The notes below the pieces were generated by a model. That model was not told the DNA's origin and did not search any database. It saw only the letters and a list, made by a program, of their open reading frames with translations. From assembly GCA_022844485.1 (NCBI GenBank), contig JALHLQ010000002.1, positions 1-64,000 of the forward strand: a stretch of DNA of 64,000 nt, read 5' to 3'. Source of the DNA: Xanthobacteraceae bacterium (GTDB lineage: Bacteria > Pseudomonadota > Alphaproteobacteria > Rhizobiales > Xanthobacteraceae). The position numbers and the translations under genes are program-made. Every line of letters begins with the position of its first letter. Position 1 is the stretch's first letter. This document shows, piece by piece, positions 15,706-24,878 of the stretch.

Positions 15706-17481
15706 CTACCTCAATTGCGCGAGGGCATCGGCGATGATTGCGACCGAATCGGTCAAGGCATCCGCCACCCGATTGCGTTCGCGCACCAGCTTGGTTTGCA
15801 GCATCCAACGCTCCTCGCCGTCTTTCATTTTAGCCAAACGCGGAACGTCATAAAGGCACGGTATCATCGTCGTTTGCGGCGTGTAACCGTACGGGTCATG
15901 GCCATAAGTGCCCTTTGCCGTGCTTTGCAGCGGCACCAGGATGCGGCTGAGCCGCTTCATGGCGCGATTGAGGATTCGCGCCGCATCGTCGTCGCCCTTG
16001 CCGTCTGCGAATTGCTTGCGCCATGTCGCCGCTGCCCGGTCCAATTCCAGCGCCGACTTCGCGAACGCCGCCGCCCGGTCGAGCGCGGCATCGAGGCGAA
16101 TGGATTGGCCTGGCTCCAAGAGTTCGTTGAGCCGGGCCGTGATCTGTTCGGCCACAGGCTGGTAATCAAAAGGCAGAATGGGCGCCGTGCACAACTCCCA
16201 GAGATAGGCGGCATAGATGCGGATGTGGACCTGCATCCAATCCCAATCCAGCTTGTCCAGGCGGTTTTCAATTGAGTGGTGCCACCAGCCGAGATTGGCA
16301 AGGGCGCTCTCCTTCAGCTCCTTTTCGGTGAAGGAGCCCTCTCCATGGAGCATCGGTATCCCGACGCCGAAGAACGAGCTATCCCCATTCTTCGCCACGC
16401 GCCGCCAATAGATGTCGCGGCCTTCCAGCAATTCCTTCTCGACCTTTTGATGAAAGGTCTTCAGTTCGGCATTCGACGACGTGCCCCAGCGCGTCGTCGT
16501 GCCGATGCAGGCCGGCTGGTCGATCTGCAGATACGCTGCCGCGTGATCGCGCAATTGATCCCAATGGCGGTCGGCAAACCAGGCCGAACCCGCCATCGTC
16601 CCGGTTTCATGCGCCGTCCAGAAGCCGAACAACACGCCGCGGCGCAACTCGCTTTTGTGCTTGTTGAAGACCCGGGCCAGTTCGATCATGCACGCATTGC
16701 CGGCCGCGTTGTCCGTCGCGGCCTCGCCGGGCCAGGAATCCTGATGCCCGCCGACCATGACGAAATCGCCGGGCTCCGGACTATTCTGCAATGTGATTTC
16801 GCTGATCGTGATCTGTACCGGCCGCCAGCCGTTCTCGACATGCGTGCGAAACCAGACCCGTACCGGGCATTTGGCGCACATGTCCTTCAGTTTCAGGCCG
16901 GCTGAGCGTGCGATGCCGATGCAGGGCAGGGTCGGCATTTCATCTTTGTAATTGTCTGGAGTCGGATTGCCCCAGACAGGCTTGACCGATCCGAACGGCA
17001 CCGCCTCGTTATCGGGCGGGCCCCAATTCATCATGACCGCGCCGATCGCGCCCTTCAGGCCGGCAATGCGCTGCTTTTCGTGACGCGCCGGCGAATAGGA
17101 CAGTTCAGTGAGAATGATTTTTCCGCGGACGTCTTTGCCCTCGTAGTCCGAAAACGCGCCAGAGCCGACATAGACGAGTTCACCCGAGAGGCCTTCGGGC
17201 ATGGTTTCGAGACTGTGCCCGAGCGTGTTCGCCTGGATCGCGATCTCGACGGGGCTTTGGACGCGAAACTCGGCGTGTTCGGGAAAACTGACGATCGCCG
17301 GCAATTCGTGGATGACAGTCTTATCGACGCCCGCCTTGATCATTGCATCGCGGCTGTACTCGGCCATTCGCTTGCCGTTCGGCGACCCGGCGGCGCGATA
17401 GGGAATGTCCTTGACGATGCGTTCGACGTGCGTGCGGACCTCTTTGGCCGAGACTTCGTCCAGAATCTGTTTCCTGGCCAT
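15706..17481 (-). CDS. M28 family metallopeptidase with PA domain
   Basis: This is a 591-residue protein without a signal peptide, so probably cytoplasmic. A protease-associated domain spans about residues 100-205. The zinc-peptidase core follows with metal ligands H246 and D257 (GGHQDSWPG, TDN), the Glu pair region at E292 (TAHETG), an Asp in LQIDQP and a late His in WWHHSIEN. The architecture resembles glutamate-carboxypeptidase-II-like aminopeptidases. It is the first gene of the minus-strand peptide-import operon and faces the M20 peptidase gene across a 99-bp divergent promoter region. It probably hydrolyses the imported amide or peptide; specificity is unknown. Confidence 0.88.
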   Translation of the reverse strand: MARKQILDEVSAKEVRTHVERIVKDIPYRAAGSPNGKRMAEYSRDAMIKAGVDKTVIHELPAIVSFPEHAEFRVQSPVEIAIQANTLGHSLETMPEGLSGELVYVGSGAFSDYEGKDVRGKIILTELSYSPARHEKQRIAGLKGAIGAVMMNWGPPDNEAVPFGSVKPVWGNPTPDNYKDEMPTLPCIGIARSAGLKLKDMCAKCPVRVWFRTHVENGWRPVQITISEITLQNSPEPGDFVMVGGHQDSWPGEAATDNAAGNACMIELARVFNKHKSELRRGVLFGFWTAHETGTMAGSAWFADRHWDQLRDHAAAYLQIDQPACIGTTTRWGTSSNAELKTFHQKVEKELLEGRDIYWRRVAKNGDSSFFGVGIPMLHGEGSFTEKELKESALANLGWWHHSIENRLDKLDWDWMQVHIRIYAAYLWELCTAPILPFDYQPVAEQITARLNELLEPGQSIRLDAALDRAAAFAKSALELDRAAATWRKQFADGKGDDDAARILNRAMKRLSRILVPLQSTAKGTYGHDPYGYTPQTTMIPCLYDVPRLAKMKDGEERWMLQTKLVRERNRVADALTDSVAIIADALAQLR

Positions 17482-17501
17482 GGCCGCCTCCCCTTGTATT
17501 T

Positions 17502-17512
17502 TTGTCGTACAG
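17502..17512. promoter_or_regulatory. GntR-type operator candidate in the divergent promoter of the two peptidase operons
   Basis: TTGTCGTACAG fits the FadR/GntR consensus TnGTn3ACnA except for the last base. It lies between the divergent start codons (17481 and 17581), 21 bases from the M28 gene. The plus-strand operon encodes its own FCD-type GntR regulator (19781-20533), the obvious candidate to bind here. Nothing else in 17482-17580 is recognisable apart from an AAGGAGAGGGGG ribosome-binding site before 17581. Confidence 0.4.
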
Positions 17513-17580
17513 TATGCTTCGAATATTGACGGACACGCGGATAGGCGTCAATCGGAGAAGACTGCGCGAAGGAGAGGGGG

Positions 17581-18750
17581 ATGGCGGACCATAGGAGCCA
17601 AGCAACGATATTGGAATGGCTAGCCGCGCGTGGGCCCGAGATGCTCCGGCTCACCGAAGAACTCGTGAATATCGACAGCGGCAGCTACGACAAGTTCGGG
17701 GTCGATGCTGTCGGCGCTGCCCTGCGACGATTTCTCGAGCAGTGGGGCATTCGATGCGAAACCGTTCCGCTCGATCGCCAAGGCGATGCGCTACGCGCCA
17801 TCGTGTCAGGCCCCCAGGGGAACCGCCCGATCATGCTGATGGGGCATCGCGACACCGTCTTTCCCAAGGGCGAGGTCAGCCGCCGGCCGTTCACGATCTC
17901 CGATGGCCGCGCCTACGGTCCGGGGGTCGCTGACATGAAGGCGGGTCTTGTCATGAACGCCTATGTTCTTGCGGCCTTCGCGCAGTTCGGCGGCGCGCCT
18001 GCGCCGCTCGTCGGACTGTTCACCGGCGACGAGGAAATCGGTTCGCCGCAATCGCGCCCGATCATCGAGGCCGAGGCGCGGCAAGCGCAAATCGTGCTCA
18101 ATTCCGAGCCGGGCCGCGCCAGCGGGAACATCGTCACGGGACGCAAAGGCGGCGTGTTCTTCCGCTGCCAGGTGTACGGCAAGTCGGCGCATTCGGGCGC
18201 CAATTTCCAGGACGGGATCAGCGCCATCGAGGAGGTCGCGCGCAAGATTCAGGCTTGGCATGAGATGACGGACTTGGAGCAAGGAACGACGGTCAATGTC
18301 GGTCTCGTCTCCGGCGGCCAATCGGTGAATTCGGTCGCCCCGCATGCAAGCTGTGAGATCGACCTGCGCTATGTGCGCCCCGCCGACCGCGACCGATTTG
18401 TCGGGGAAGTGATGCGGATCGCCGAACGTTGCAGTCTGCCGGGGACCCGCGCCGAAATTGTAATCACCGGCGAGTTCCTGCCGCTGGCGCAATCGCCCGA
18501 ATCGAAAACCTTGTTCGACTGCTACGTCGCAGCAGCGCGCGAGGTAGACTTTTCCGTAGGCGGCGAGTTCACCGGCGGATGCGCGGATTCCGGCTTTACG
18601 GCCAATGTCGGCGCGCCCACCTTATGCGCCCTCGGGCCGGTCGGCGGAAAAGCGCACAGTCCTGATGAGTACATGGAGATTGCGACATTCGTGCCGCGGG
18701 CGCAGGCGCTCGCGCTGACCATTCTGCGGATGCAGCCAAAGGACCGATGA
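17581..18750 (+). CDS. M20 family metallopeptidase (carboxypeptidase G2-like)
   Basis: This is a 389-residue zinc hydrolase. GHRDTVFPKG carries metal ligand H89, GPGVADMKAG carries the bridging D118, and the base/ligand pair E151-E152 lies in FTGDEEIGSP. The dimerisation domain spans about 185-295. The GPGxxDMKAG variant is typical of CPG2-like enzymes, which remove C-terminal Glu from N-acyl or peptidyl conjugates. The gene starts after a strong purine-rich ribosome-binding site, is divergent from the M28 peptidase gene and overlaps the next gene by 4 bp. It likely acts on the same imported compound. Confidence 0.92.
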   Translation: MADHRSQATILEWLAARGPEMLRLTEELVNIDSGSYDKFGVDAVGAALRRFLEQWGIRCETVPLDRQGDALRAIVSGPQGNRPIMLMGHRDTVFPKGEVSRRPFTISDGRAYGPGVADMKAGLVMNAYVLAAFAQFGGAPAPLVGLFTGDEEIGSPQSRPIIEAEARQAQIVLNSEPGRASGNIVTGRKGGVFFRCQVYGKSAHSGANFQDGISAIEEVARKIQAWHEMTDLEQGTTVNVGLVSGGQSVNSVAPHASCEIDLRYVRPADRDRFVGEVMRIAERCSLPGTRAEIVITGEFLPLAQSPESKTLFDCYVAAAREVDFSVGGEFTGGCADSGFTANVGAPTLCALGPVGGKAHSPDEYMEIATFVPRAQALALTILRMQPKDR

Positions 18751-19784
18751 TGCCTGAGGCGGCTGCTTCCAAGATGCGCGCTGTGTTCTATCGCCGTTTT
18801 GGACCGGCGCGCGAAGTCTTGGAATTTGGCGAGCACACGTCTCCAAAGCCGGGCCATGACGAGGTCCTGGTCAAATTGGCCGCGTCGGGTCTCAACCCGC
18901 ACGATACGAAGAAGCGATCCGGGTGGCTCGGCGGGACGTTGCCGGCGGAGAGCGTCATCCCGCACAGCGACGGCGCCGGCGTCATCATCGGGGTCGGGGG
19001 CGGCGTTTCCGAGTCGCGCGTCGGTGAACGAGTTTTCGTTTACGGTGCCGGATATCGGCGGCCGGGCGAGGGGACTGCGGCCGATTATGTTGCCGTGCCT
19101 GCGCATCAGGCGGTGCGGCTTCCGGACGGCGTGTCCTTCACCGAAGGCGCCGCACTCGGCGTTCCGGCGATGACCGCGTATTACGCCGTGCTGAGCGACG
19201 GGCCGGTGACGGGATTATCCGTCCTCGTTCAGGGCGGCGCCGGCGCGGTGGGTATGGTCGCGATCGCGCTCGCGCGCTGGAACGGCGCGCGGGTGATCGC
19301 AACCGTCAGTTCACCTGAAAAGGCGGAAGCGGCCTGTGCCGCAGGCGCCGACGCCGCCGTCGATTATCGGCGCGAGGACGTTGTGGCGCGGGTGCGCGAT
19401 CTCACGAACGGCGCCGGGGTGGATCGCATCGTGGAGGTCGATTTCGGCGCCAATGTCGCGATAGACGCGGCTTGTTTGAAGCCGAACGGAACGGTCGCGT
19501 CCTATTCGTCGACGCGCGTGCGCGCACCGATCCTGCCCTATTACGATTTCGCGCGGATGGGCGCGCGGCTCTTGATGCTGCAGGCTGGAAACATGCCGGA
19601 GCGCATTCAACAGGATGGCGTGAAGACCATCGTGGCGCTGCTCGATCGCGGGTTGCTGCGGCCGCGGATTGCTGCGGTCTATCCGCTGGAGGAGGTTGCG
19701 GCGGCGCACGACAGCCTGGAGACCGGAGACGTAATCGGCAATATTGTCATTGCGATTGGCGAGAAGAACCTGGAGCGCGCATGA
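18747..19784 (+). CDS. MDR-family zinc-independent NADPH:quinone reductase-like protein
   Basis: This is a 345-residue medium-chain reductase of the quinone oxidoreductase/zeta-crystallin branch. The GroES-like N-domain (YRRFGPAREVLEFGEH, GLNPHDTKKRSG) and the Rossmann domain (VLVQGGAGAVGMVAIALAR, then DYRREDVVARV) are clear. Structural zinc cysteines are absent. It would use NADPH to reduce an enone, quinone or similar acceptor. It overlaps both neighbours (M20 peptidase upstream, GntR downstream) by 4 bp. Its role in this hydrolase-rich operon is unclear; it might reduce an unsaturated product released by the peptidases. Confidence 0.88.
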   Translation: MMPEAAASKMRAVFYRRFGPAREVLEFGEHTSPKPGHDEVLVKLAASGLNPHDTKKRSGWLGGTLPAESVIPHSDGAGVIIGVGGGVSESRVGERVFVYGAGYRRPGEGTAADYVAVPAHQAVRLPDGVSFTEGAALGVPAMTAYYAVLSDGPVTGLSVLVQGGAGAVGMVAIALARWNGARVIATVSSPEKAEAACAAGADAAVDYRREDVVARVRDLTNGAGVDRIVEVDFGANVAIDAACLKPNGTVASYSSTRVRAPILPYYDFARMGARLLMLQAGNMPERIQQDGVKTIVALLDRGLLRPRIAAVYPLEEVAAAHDSLETGDVIGNIVIAIGEKNLERA

Positions 19785-20533
19785 ACGCAGACATACTCCG
19801 CATTACGGAGCCGCCGACGCTTTTGCGTGAACAGGCCTTCGAGCGTCTGCGCGAGGCGATCATTACCGGGCATTTCGCTCCCGGTGCGCGCCTCATCGAA
19901 CGCGAACTATGCGAAGCCATGGGCGTCAGCCGCACGTCGATCCGCGAAGTGCTACGCCGCCTGGAGGCGGAACGCCTCATTCAGGTTGAGCCGCGCCGCG
20001 GGCCGACCGTTGCGCGCGTGTCGCGCAAACAGGCGGCGGAAATCTACGACATGCGCGCGACGCTTGAGGCTATGTTGATGGAGCGCTTCACGCTCAAGGC
20101 GACCGAGGAGGAGATCGCGGTCCTGCGAGGAATTTTCGAGGAGGTGGTCGCGGCCGCTGAGACGGAGAACGTGCGCGAACTGATCGCGATCATGACGCGC
20201 TTCATTCTGCATGTAGCGCATGTGGTCGATCATGAGGTGATCCGCGACATCCTACAGCAGCTGATTGCGCGCATCAGTTTCCTTCGCGGTCTCTCGATGT
20301 CGAAGCCTGGACGCATTCACGAGAGCATCGGCGAGATTCGGGCGATCGTGGAAGCAGTGGAGCGGCGCGACCCCGAAGCGGCCGCGCGAAATGCCGCGCA
20401 TTATGTCCAAAATGCCGGCGCTGCGGCGCTGTCGCGCCTTGATGAGGCGCAGACCCACGGCAATGAGTCCGGTGCCGGTTTGCGCGCCCAGGAACGCAGA
20501 CAGGCGACCGCAAAACCGGTGCGCACCCTGTGA
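19781..20533 (+). CDS. GntR family transcriptional regulator, FCD (FadR-like) type
   Basis: This is a 250-residue regulator. The winged HTH is at about 12-80 (FERLREAIITGHFAPGARL, then MGVSRTSIREVLRRLEAE), followed by an all-helical FCD ligand domain (about 90-215), which usually binds a carboxylate through a metal. ATG 19781 overlaps the preceding stop by 4 bp; upstream in-frame codons lie inside the MDR gene. It probably controls the divergent peptidase/importer operons through the half-palindrome at 17502-17512. The C-terminal 35 residues beyond the FCD domain are low-complexity and hydrophilic. Confidence 0.92.
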   Translation: MNADILRITEPPTLLREQAFERLREAIITGHFAPGARLIERELCEAMGVSRTSIREVLRRLEAERLIQVEPRRGPTVARVSRKQAAEIYDMRATLEAMLMERFTLKATEEEIAVLRGIFEEVVAAAETENVRELIAIMTRFILHVAHVVDHEVIRDILQQLIARISFLRGLSMSKPGRIHESIGEIRAIVEAVERRDPEAAARNAAHYVQNAGAAALSRLDEAQTHGNESGAGLRAQERRQATAKPVRTL

Positions 20534-20618
20534 ATTGATTGGCGGCGCTTTCGATGCGGAACATGCGCAATAGCGCCTTTGGCGGGCGGCGCGCCCTCAC
20601 TGGCAAGGGCGTCTGCGC

Positions 20619-21638
20619 GTGAGCGACGCAACGTCGCCGATCTGGATCGTGGGCGCAGGCGCCGTTGGCGGTTACATCGCGGCGCACCTTGCCCAGGCGG
20701 GCCGTTCTGTGCACGTCATCGATGGGTGGGACGCGCATATCGAGGCGATCGCCGCCCGCGGACTCACGGTGGAGGAGCCGAGCGGCAGGACCAGGGCGCG
20801 CGTCGGGGCGAGCCGCATCGGTGTTGCGGCGCCTGCGCCGTTCCCGCAGGCGGTCGTGCTCGCCTGCAAGATCAGGGCGACCTCGGCGATTCTCGATTGG
20901 CTGGAGGATAGGCTCGGCTATCGCGGGCTCTATATCGCAACCTTGAACGGACTCGCGGACGCGGAGGTCGCGCGCCGGATCGGCGCCAAGCGCGTGCTCG
21001 GCTGCGTTGTCGCGGGTCTGCATGGCGAACTGCGTGCTCCAGGCCTGATCGTCCGCCATGCGGCGCGCTGGGGCGCGAACCCGGTGTTCAGACTTGGCGA
21101 GATCTTGGGTCCTGTCTCCGAACGTGCACGCGCCTGGGCGGAAACCTTTGCTGCGGTGGACCGGTCGGTTGCGATCGACGACCTGGTCGCCGAGCGTTGG
21201 ACCAAGCTGCAGTATAACGCCATGACCTCGGCACTGTCGGCGATCGCCGGGGTGCCCGTGCGCGATCTGTGCCTTAATGCGGCGCCGCGCGAGCGGATGA
21301 TCGCTATTGGCCTGGAGGTTGTCGCCGTCGCGCGGGTCAAGGGCATCGGGCTCGGCACCGTGTGCGGCGTTGCACCGGAGATCTGGCAGGGCGCTGCCGC
21401 GGGCGACGCCGCGGCGCGCGGCCTGGTGGAGAACGGTGTCGAGGCCTATGGCCGCGAACTGAGCCCCACCGCGCGTTCGGGCTCGGCGCGGGATCGTGCG
21501 CGCGGCCGCGCCTCCGAAGTGGACGAACTCAACGGCGCCGTGGTTCGCCAGGCTGCCGCGCTCGGGCTCGAGACGCCAGAGAACAGCCGGCTGCGCGACG
21601 AGCTGATCGCGATCGAAAAGGCGGCCGGCTCGCGATAG
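20619..21638 (+). CDS. ketopantoate reductase family (PanE/ApbA-like) dehydrogenase
   Basis: This is a 339-residue NADP-dependent 2-oxoacid reductase family protein. The N-terminal Rossmann motif VGAGAVGGYIAAHLAQAG is at about residues 9-26, and the C-terminal helical domain contains KLQYNAMTSALSAI, which supplies the family lysine and asparagine. True PanE acts in pantothenate synthesis, but many paralogues in catabolic clusters reduce other 2-oxoacids, and its place after a peptidase operon suggests this. The start has an 85-nt leader after the GntR gene; the convergent Bug receptor gene ends 22 nt beyond its stop. Confidence 0.85.
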   Translation: MSDATSPIWIVGAGAVGGYIAAHLAQAGRSVHVIDGWDAHIEAIAARGLTVEEPSGRTRARVGASRIGVAAPAPFPQAVVLACKIRATSAILDWLEDRLGYRGLYIATLNGLADAEVARRIGAKRVLGCVVAGLHGELRAPGLIVRHAARWGANPVFRLGEILGPVSERARAWAETFAAVDRSVAIDDLVAERWTKLQYNAMTSALSAIAGVPVRDLCLNAAPRERMIAIGLEVVAVARVKGIGLGTVCGVAPEIWQGAAAGDAAARGLVENGVEAYGRELSPTARSGSARDRARGRASEVDELNGAVVRQAAALGLETPENSRLRDELIAIEKAAGSR

Positions 21639-21660
21639 TTCTGATCGGTTTTGTGAACGC

Positions 21661-22629
21661 CTATTGCGGCGTCACGCCGGCCGCGCGGGCAATCTCTCCG
21701 TACTTCTTTATTTCAACCCGCAGCACCTCGGCGAACTCCCGCGGCGAGCTGCCGACCGGCTTGATGCCGAGATCGCCGAAGCGCTTCACGACGGCCGGGT
21801 CCTTCAGCGCATCCACCACGGCTGCGTGCATGGTGGCCACGACCGCGTCCGGGACTCCTTTCGGCGCCAACAGTCCCCACCAGGTCGAGAGCGCATAGCC
21901 CTTCACGCCGGCCTCATCGAGCGTGGGCAGGTTCGGGAAAACATCCGAGCGTGCGCTGTCGGTGACCGCCAGCGCTTTCAGCCGTCCGGCGTCGATATGC
22001 CCCTTGGTGGCGGAGATGGCGATGAATGCGAGCTGGACCTGCCCGCCGAGCAGATCGGTGAGCGCCGGCGTGTCTCCCTTGTAGGGGATATGCACCAGAT
22101 TGACGCCGGTGAGCTGCTGGAACAGCACGCCCGCGAGATGCGGCGGCGCGCCCACGCCCGAGGAGGCGAAATTGAGCTTGCCCGGATTCGCCTTCGCGTA
22201 GGCGATCAGCTCGGAAACCGTGTCGGCAGGCACCGACGGGTGCAGTGCCACCAAATAGGCGCTGGAGGCGACGCGGCTGATTGGCTGGAAATCCGCAATG
22301 AGATCATAGGGGAGAGACTTGTGCAGGCTGGGCGCCAGGGCATGCGCGCCGGCGGCCATGAACAGCGTGTAGCCGTTGGGTTCCGCGCGGGCGGCGCGCT
22401 GCGCTCCAAGCGTGCCGCCGGCCCCGCCGACATTCTCGATGATGATCGGTTGGCCAAGCTTGGCGCTCATCTTCTCGCCGACGCTGCGGGCGACGATGTC
22501 GTTGGCGCCGCCGGCTGGAAAGCCGACGATGATGGTGACCGGCCGGTCCGGATAGCCCTGCGCCCTCGCCGGCGCGGAGAACAGCGCGAGCGCGGCCGCG
22601 CAAACCGCCAGCGTTCGGAACATGCTCAT
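21661..22629 (-). CDS. orphan Bug-family periplasmic solute receptor
   Basis: This is a 322-residue TctC-like receptor with a Sec signal peptide (FRTLAVCAAALALFSAPARA) and the Bug signature GGAGGTLGAQRAARAEPNGYT. The start ATG 22629 (MSMFRTL) is fixed by GGAGG nearby; the frame is open further upstream without a site. No tctA or tctB genes adjoin it, which is common for Bug receptors. They may share one permease pair or serve as sensors. It is the last gene of the 20-kb minus-strand run, 37 nt after the carboxymuconolactone-decarboxylase-like gene, so it may belong to that pathway. Confidence 0.9.
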   Translation of the reverse strand: MSMFRTLAVCAAALALFSAPARAQGYPDRPVTIIVGFPAGGANDIVARSVGEKMSAKLGQPIIIENVGGAGGTLGAQRAARAEPNGYTLFMAAGAHALAPSLHKSLPYDLIADFQPISRVASSAYLVALHPSVPADTVSELIAYAKANPGKLNFASSGVGAPPHLAGVLFQQLTGVNLVHIPYKGDTPALTDLLGGQVQLAFIAISATKGHIDAGRLKALAVTDSARSDVFPNLPTLDEAGVKGYALSTWWGLLAPKGVPDAVVATMHAAVVDALKDPAVVKRFGDLGIKPVGSSPREFAEVLRVEIKKYGEIARAAGVTPQ

Positions 22630-22666
22630 CCTGCGCCTCCGATCTGCAGAAGAGAGCGGCACGCCA

Positions 22667-23236
22667 TCATGCGCTCTTGGCCAGTTGTTTGCGCTGCCAG
22701 TCAAGCTCGATCTGCAGCACCTCCGGCGGCTCGAGCGCGACGTCGAAGGCGATCAGGCAGGCACCGAGCGCCAAATAATAGCCGCTTGTGAGGCTGATGT
22801 CGGTGATCTGCCGCGGCGTGAAATGTCGGGTCAGTTCCTCGAACAGTTTCGAGTCGACGCCGGCGAGCGACGTGAAGGCGAGCACATAGGCGCAGAGCGC
22901 GGCGTCCGCCGGGGATAGTCCGCTCGGAACCTTGCCGCCCTTGAGGGCCCTGAGTTGTTCCTCGCTGATCCCGACCTGACGGCCAAGCGGCGCATGGTGC
23001 CCCCAGGCGTATTTCGAGCCGCGGCCCGTGATGATGATGACAAGCTCACGCTGCACCTCTGTCAACTCGGTCTCATAGCGGGCGTAATGGCCTACGGCCT
23101 GGAATTTCTTCAACCCCTCCGGCGCGTGCGCGAGCGAGCGCATGGCGTTCGACACCCAACCGCGGCTCTTTTGGATGCTGTCGAACAGCTCATTCGCGTC
23201 TCCCGGATCGATTTCGATGGGAGGTAGTCTGGACAC
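22667..23236 (-). CDS. carboxymuconolactone decarboxylase/AhpD-like family protein
   Basis: This is a 189-residue all-helical protein of the CMD/AhpD fold. The motif KYAWGHHAPLGRQVGIS at about residues 94-110 is the YEWxxH-type variant. The CxxC pair of AhpD peroxidase partners is missing, so thiol redox activity is unlikely and a decarboxylase, lactone-handling or unknown role is more probable. GTG 23236 is chosen because a GGAGC site lies 7 nt upstream and the N-terminus SRLPPIEID fits. It follows the branched-chain-type ABC operon (201-nt gap with no other gene seen). Confidence 0.85.
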   Translation of the reverse strand: MSRLPPIEIDPGDANELFDSIQKSRGWVSNAMRSLAHAPEGLKKFQAVGHYARYETELTEVQRELVIIITGRGSKYAWGHHAPLGRQVGISEEQLRALKGGKVPSGLSPADAALCAYVLAFTSLAGVDSKLFEELTRHFTPRQITDISLTSGYYLALGACLIAFDVALEPPEVLQIELDWQRKQLAKSA

Positions 23237-23436
23237 GAAAAGCTCCTGCAATGAAGGCAGCCGGGAACGTCGCAGCAATGACTCGCAATTCCTGGCATGT
23301 TTTCTCGTCCACCGGCAAGGGGCTGCGGGCACCGGCGTTCAGCAAAGACGTGCGCTGCATGCGAGGATGCGGGGCGGGCATACGTTCTTGGGGGATGAGC
23401 GACGCTTGCGAGCAACCCGCTTGGCGGACAAAACCA

Positions 23437-24153
23437 TCAAATTCCAAGATAGGCGCGTTGCACCTCGGGATCGGTCAGCAGCGCCTGTCCGCTGCCGCTG
23501 CGCGTCACTTGTCCGCGCTCGATCACATAGCCGCGCGCGGCCATGCTCAACACATCGCCGACATTCTGCTCCACGATGAGCACGGTGAGGTCCTTTTCGC
23601 GAACGAGCACCGGCACGAGATCGAACACGCGCTCGACCATCAGCGGGGACAGGCCAAGGGACGGCTCGTCCAGCATCAACAGCTTGGGCTGCGCCATGAT
23701 GGCCCGCGCGATCGCGCACATCTGCCGTTCGCCGCCGGACAGGCTGCCGGCAAGTTGACGGCGCCGCTCCGCCAGAATGGGAAAAAGGGCGAACACGTCA
23801 TTGAGCGAGCGCTGAAGCGCCGGGCGTGCCGATGCATTGAACGCGCCAAGCTCGAGATTCTCCAACACCGTCATGAAGGGAAACAGCCGCCCCCCTTCGG
23901 GCACCATCACGAGGCCTCGAACAACGACATCGTGAGCAGACAGATTCTTGATTTCGCGGCCGTCGAATGACACCGCGCCGCCCCGGCACGGCAGCAATCC
24001 CGCGATCGTGCGCAGCAAGGTTGTCTTTCCTGCGCCGTTTGCGCCGACGACGGCGACGATTTCGCCCCGGTCGACGGTGAGGCTGACATCCGTCAGAACG
24101 GGAATGTCCCCATACCCGGAATTTATGCGCTCGACGGTCAATAGCGCGGTCAC
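23437..24153 (-). CDS. branched-chain-type ABC transporter ATPase (LivF-like)
   Basis: This is a 238-residue nucleotide-binding protein with Walker A GANGAGKTT, signature LSGGERQM, Walker B LLMLDEPSLGLSP, and the short C-terminus of the LivF group, ending RAYLGI. It is the last gene of the set receptor-LivH-LivM-LivG-LivF; it overlaps livG by 4 bp. Liv-type importers in soil bacteria carry amino acids, amides, urea, aromatic acids and more. Here the surrounding CoA-dependent and hydantoinase genes point to the substrate of that pathway rather than leucine. Confidence 0.93.
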   Translation of the reverse strand: MTALLTVERINSGYGDIPVLTDVSLTVDRGEIVAVVGANGAGKTTLLRTIAGLLPCRGGAVSFDGREIKNLSAHDVVVRGLVMVPEGGRLFPFMTVLENLELGAFNASARPALQRSLNDVFALFPILAERRRQLAGSLSGGERQMCAIARAIMAQPKLLMLDEPSLGLSPLMVERVFDLVPVLVREKDLTVLIVEQNVGDVLSMAARGYVIERGQVTRSGSGQALLTDPEVQRAYLGI

Positions 24154-24878
24154 TGGGGTCTCTTTCCCAGATAAGCGCTGATCACCTGCGGATCGCGCAG
24201 CACGTCCTCCGCGCTCCCTTCGGCAATCTTCGCGCCGTGGTCGAGCACGATCACGCGACGCGAGAATGCGCGCACGACCTTCAGGTTATGCTCGATCAAG
24301 AGAAAGGTGATGCCGCGCGCGTTCAAGCTGAAAATCAGGTCGATGACCTGCGTCACCTCCGATGCGTTCAGTCCGGCCATGACCTCGTCGAGCAAGATCA
24401 ATTCCGGCTCGAGCGCGAGCGCGCGTGCGACTTCAAGCCGCCGCCGCTCGCTGAGCGTCAGTTCGCCGGCGGGATGGTCCGCGCGCCCGGCGAGGCCGAC
24501 CTCGCCCAGCACGGCGCCGGCCTTGTTGAAGGCGTCCGCAAATCCGCGATGCCGCAGAAATGCGCCGACCATCACGTTCTCGCGCGTCGTCAGGGCGGCC
24601 ATCGGCTTCGCGATCTGGAAGGTTCGTCCGAGCCCGAGCCGGGCGCGCTTGTGGGGCGGAACGCGGTCAATCCGTTCGCCGCGAAACGAAATCGCGCCGC
24701 TGCTCGGCTTGAGCTGGCCCGTGATCAAATTGAAGAGCGTCGTCTTGCCCGCTCCATTCGGCCCGATGATGCTCAGGATCTCCCCGCGCTCGAGATCGAA
24801 CGACACGGAATCGACGGCCACGAGGCCGGCGAAACGGCGGCTTGCATCGTCCACCTGAAGAAATGGAAGGGCGGTCAT
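24150..24878 (-). CDS. branched-chain-type ABC transporter ATPase (LivG-like)
   Basis: This is a 242-residue nucleotide-binding protein with Walker A GPNGAGKTT, the LivG-typical KRARLGLGRTFQIAKPM segment, LTLSERRRLEVARALA in place of the canonical LSGGQ (normal for LivG), Walker B LILLDEVMAGLN and H-loop LLIEHNLKVV. It overlaps LivM and LivF genes by 4 bp each. It forms the cytoplasmic motor with the LivF-like subunit. Confidence 0.93.
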   Translation of the reverse strand: MTALPFLQVDDASRRFAGLVAVDSVSFDLERGEILSIIGPNGAGKTTLFNLITGQLKPSSGAISFRGERIDRVPPHKRARLGLGRTFQIAKPMAALTTRENVMVGAFLRHRGFADAFNKAGAVLGEVGLAGRADHPAGELTLSERRRLEVARALALEPELILLDEVMAGLNASEVTQVIDLIFSLNARGITFLLIEHNLKVVRAFSRRVIVLDHGAKIAEGSAEDVLRDPQVISAYLGKRPQ

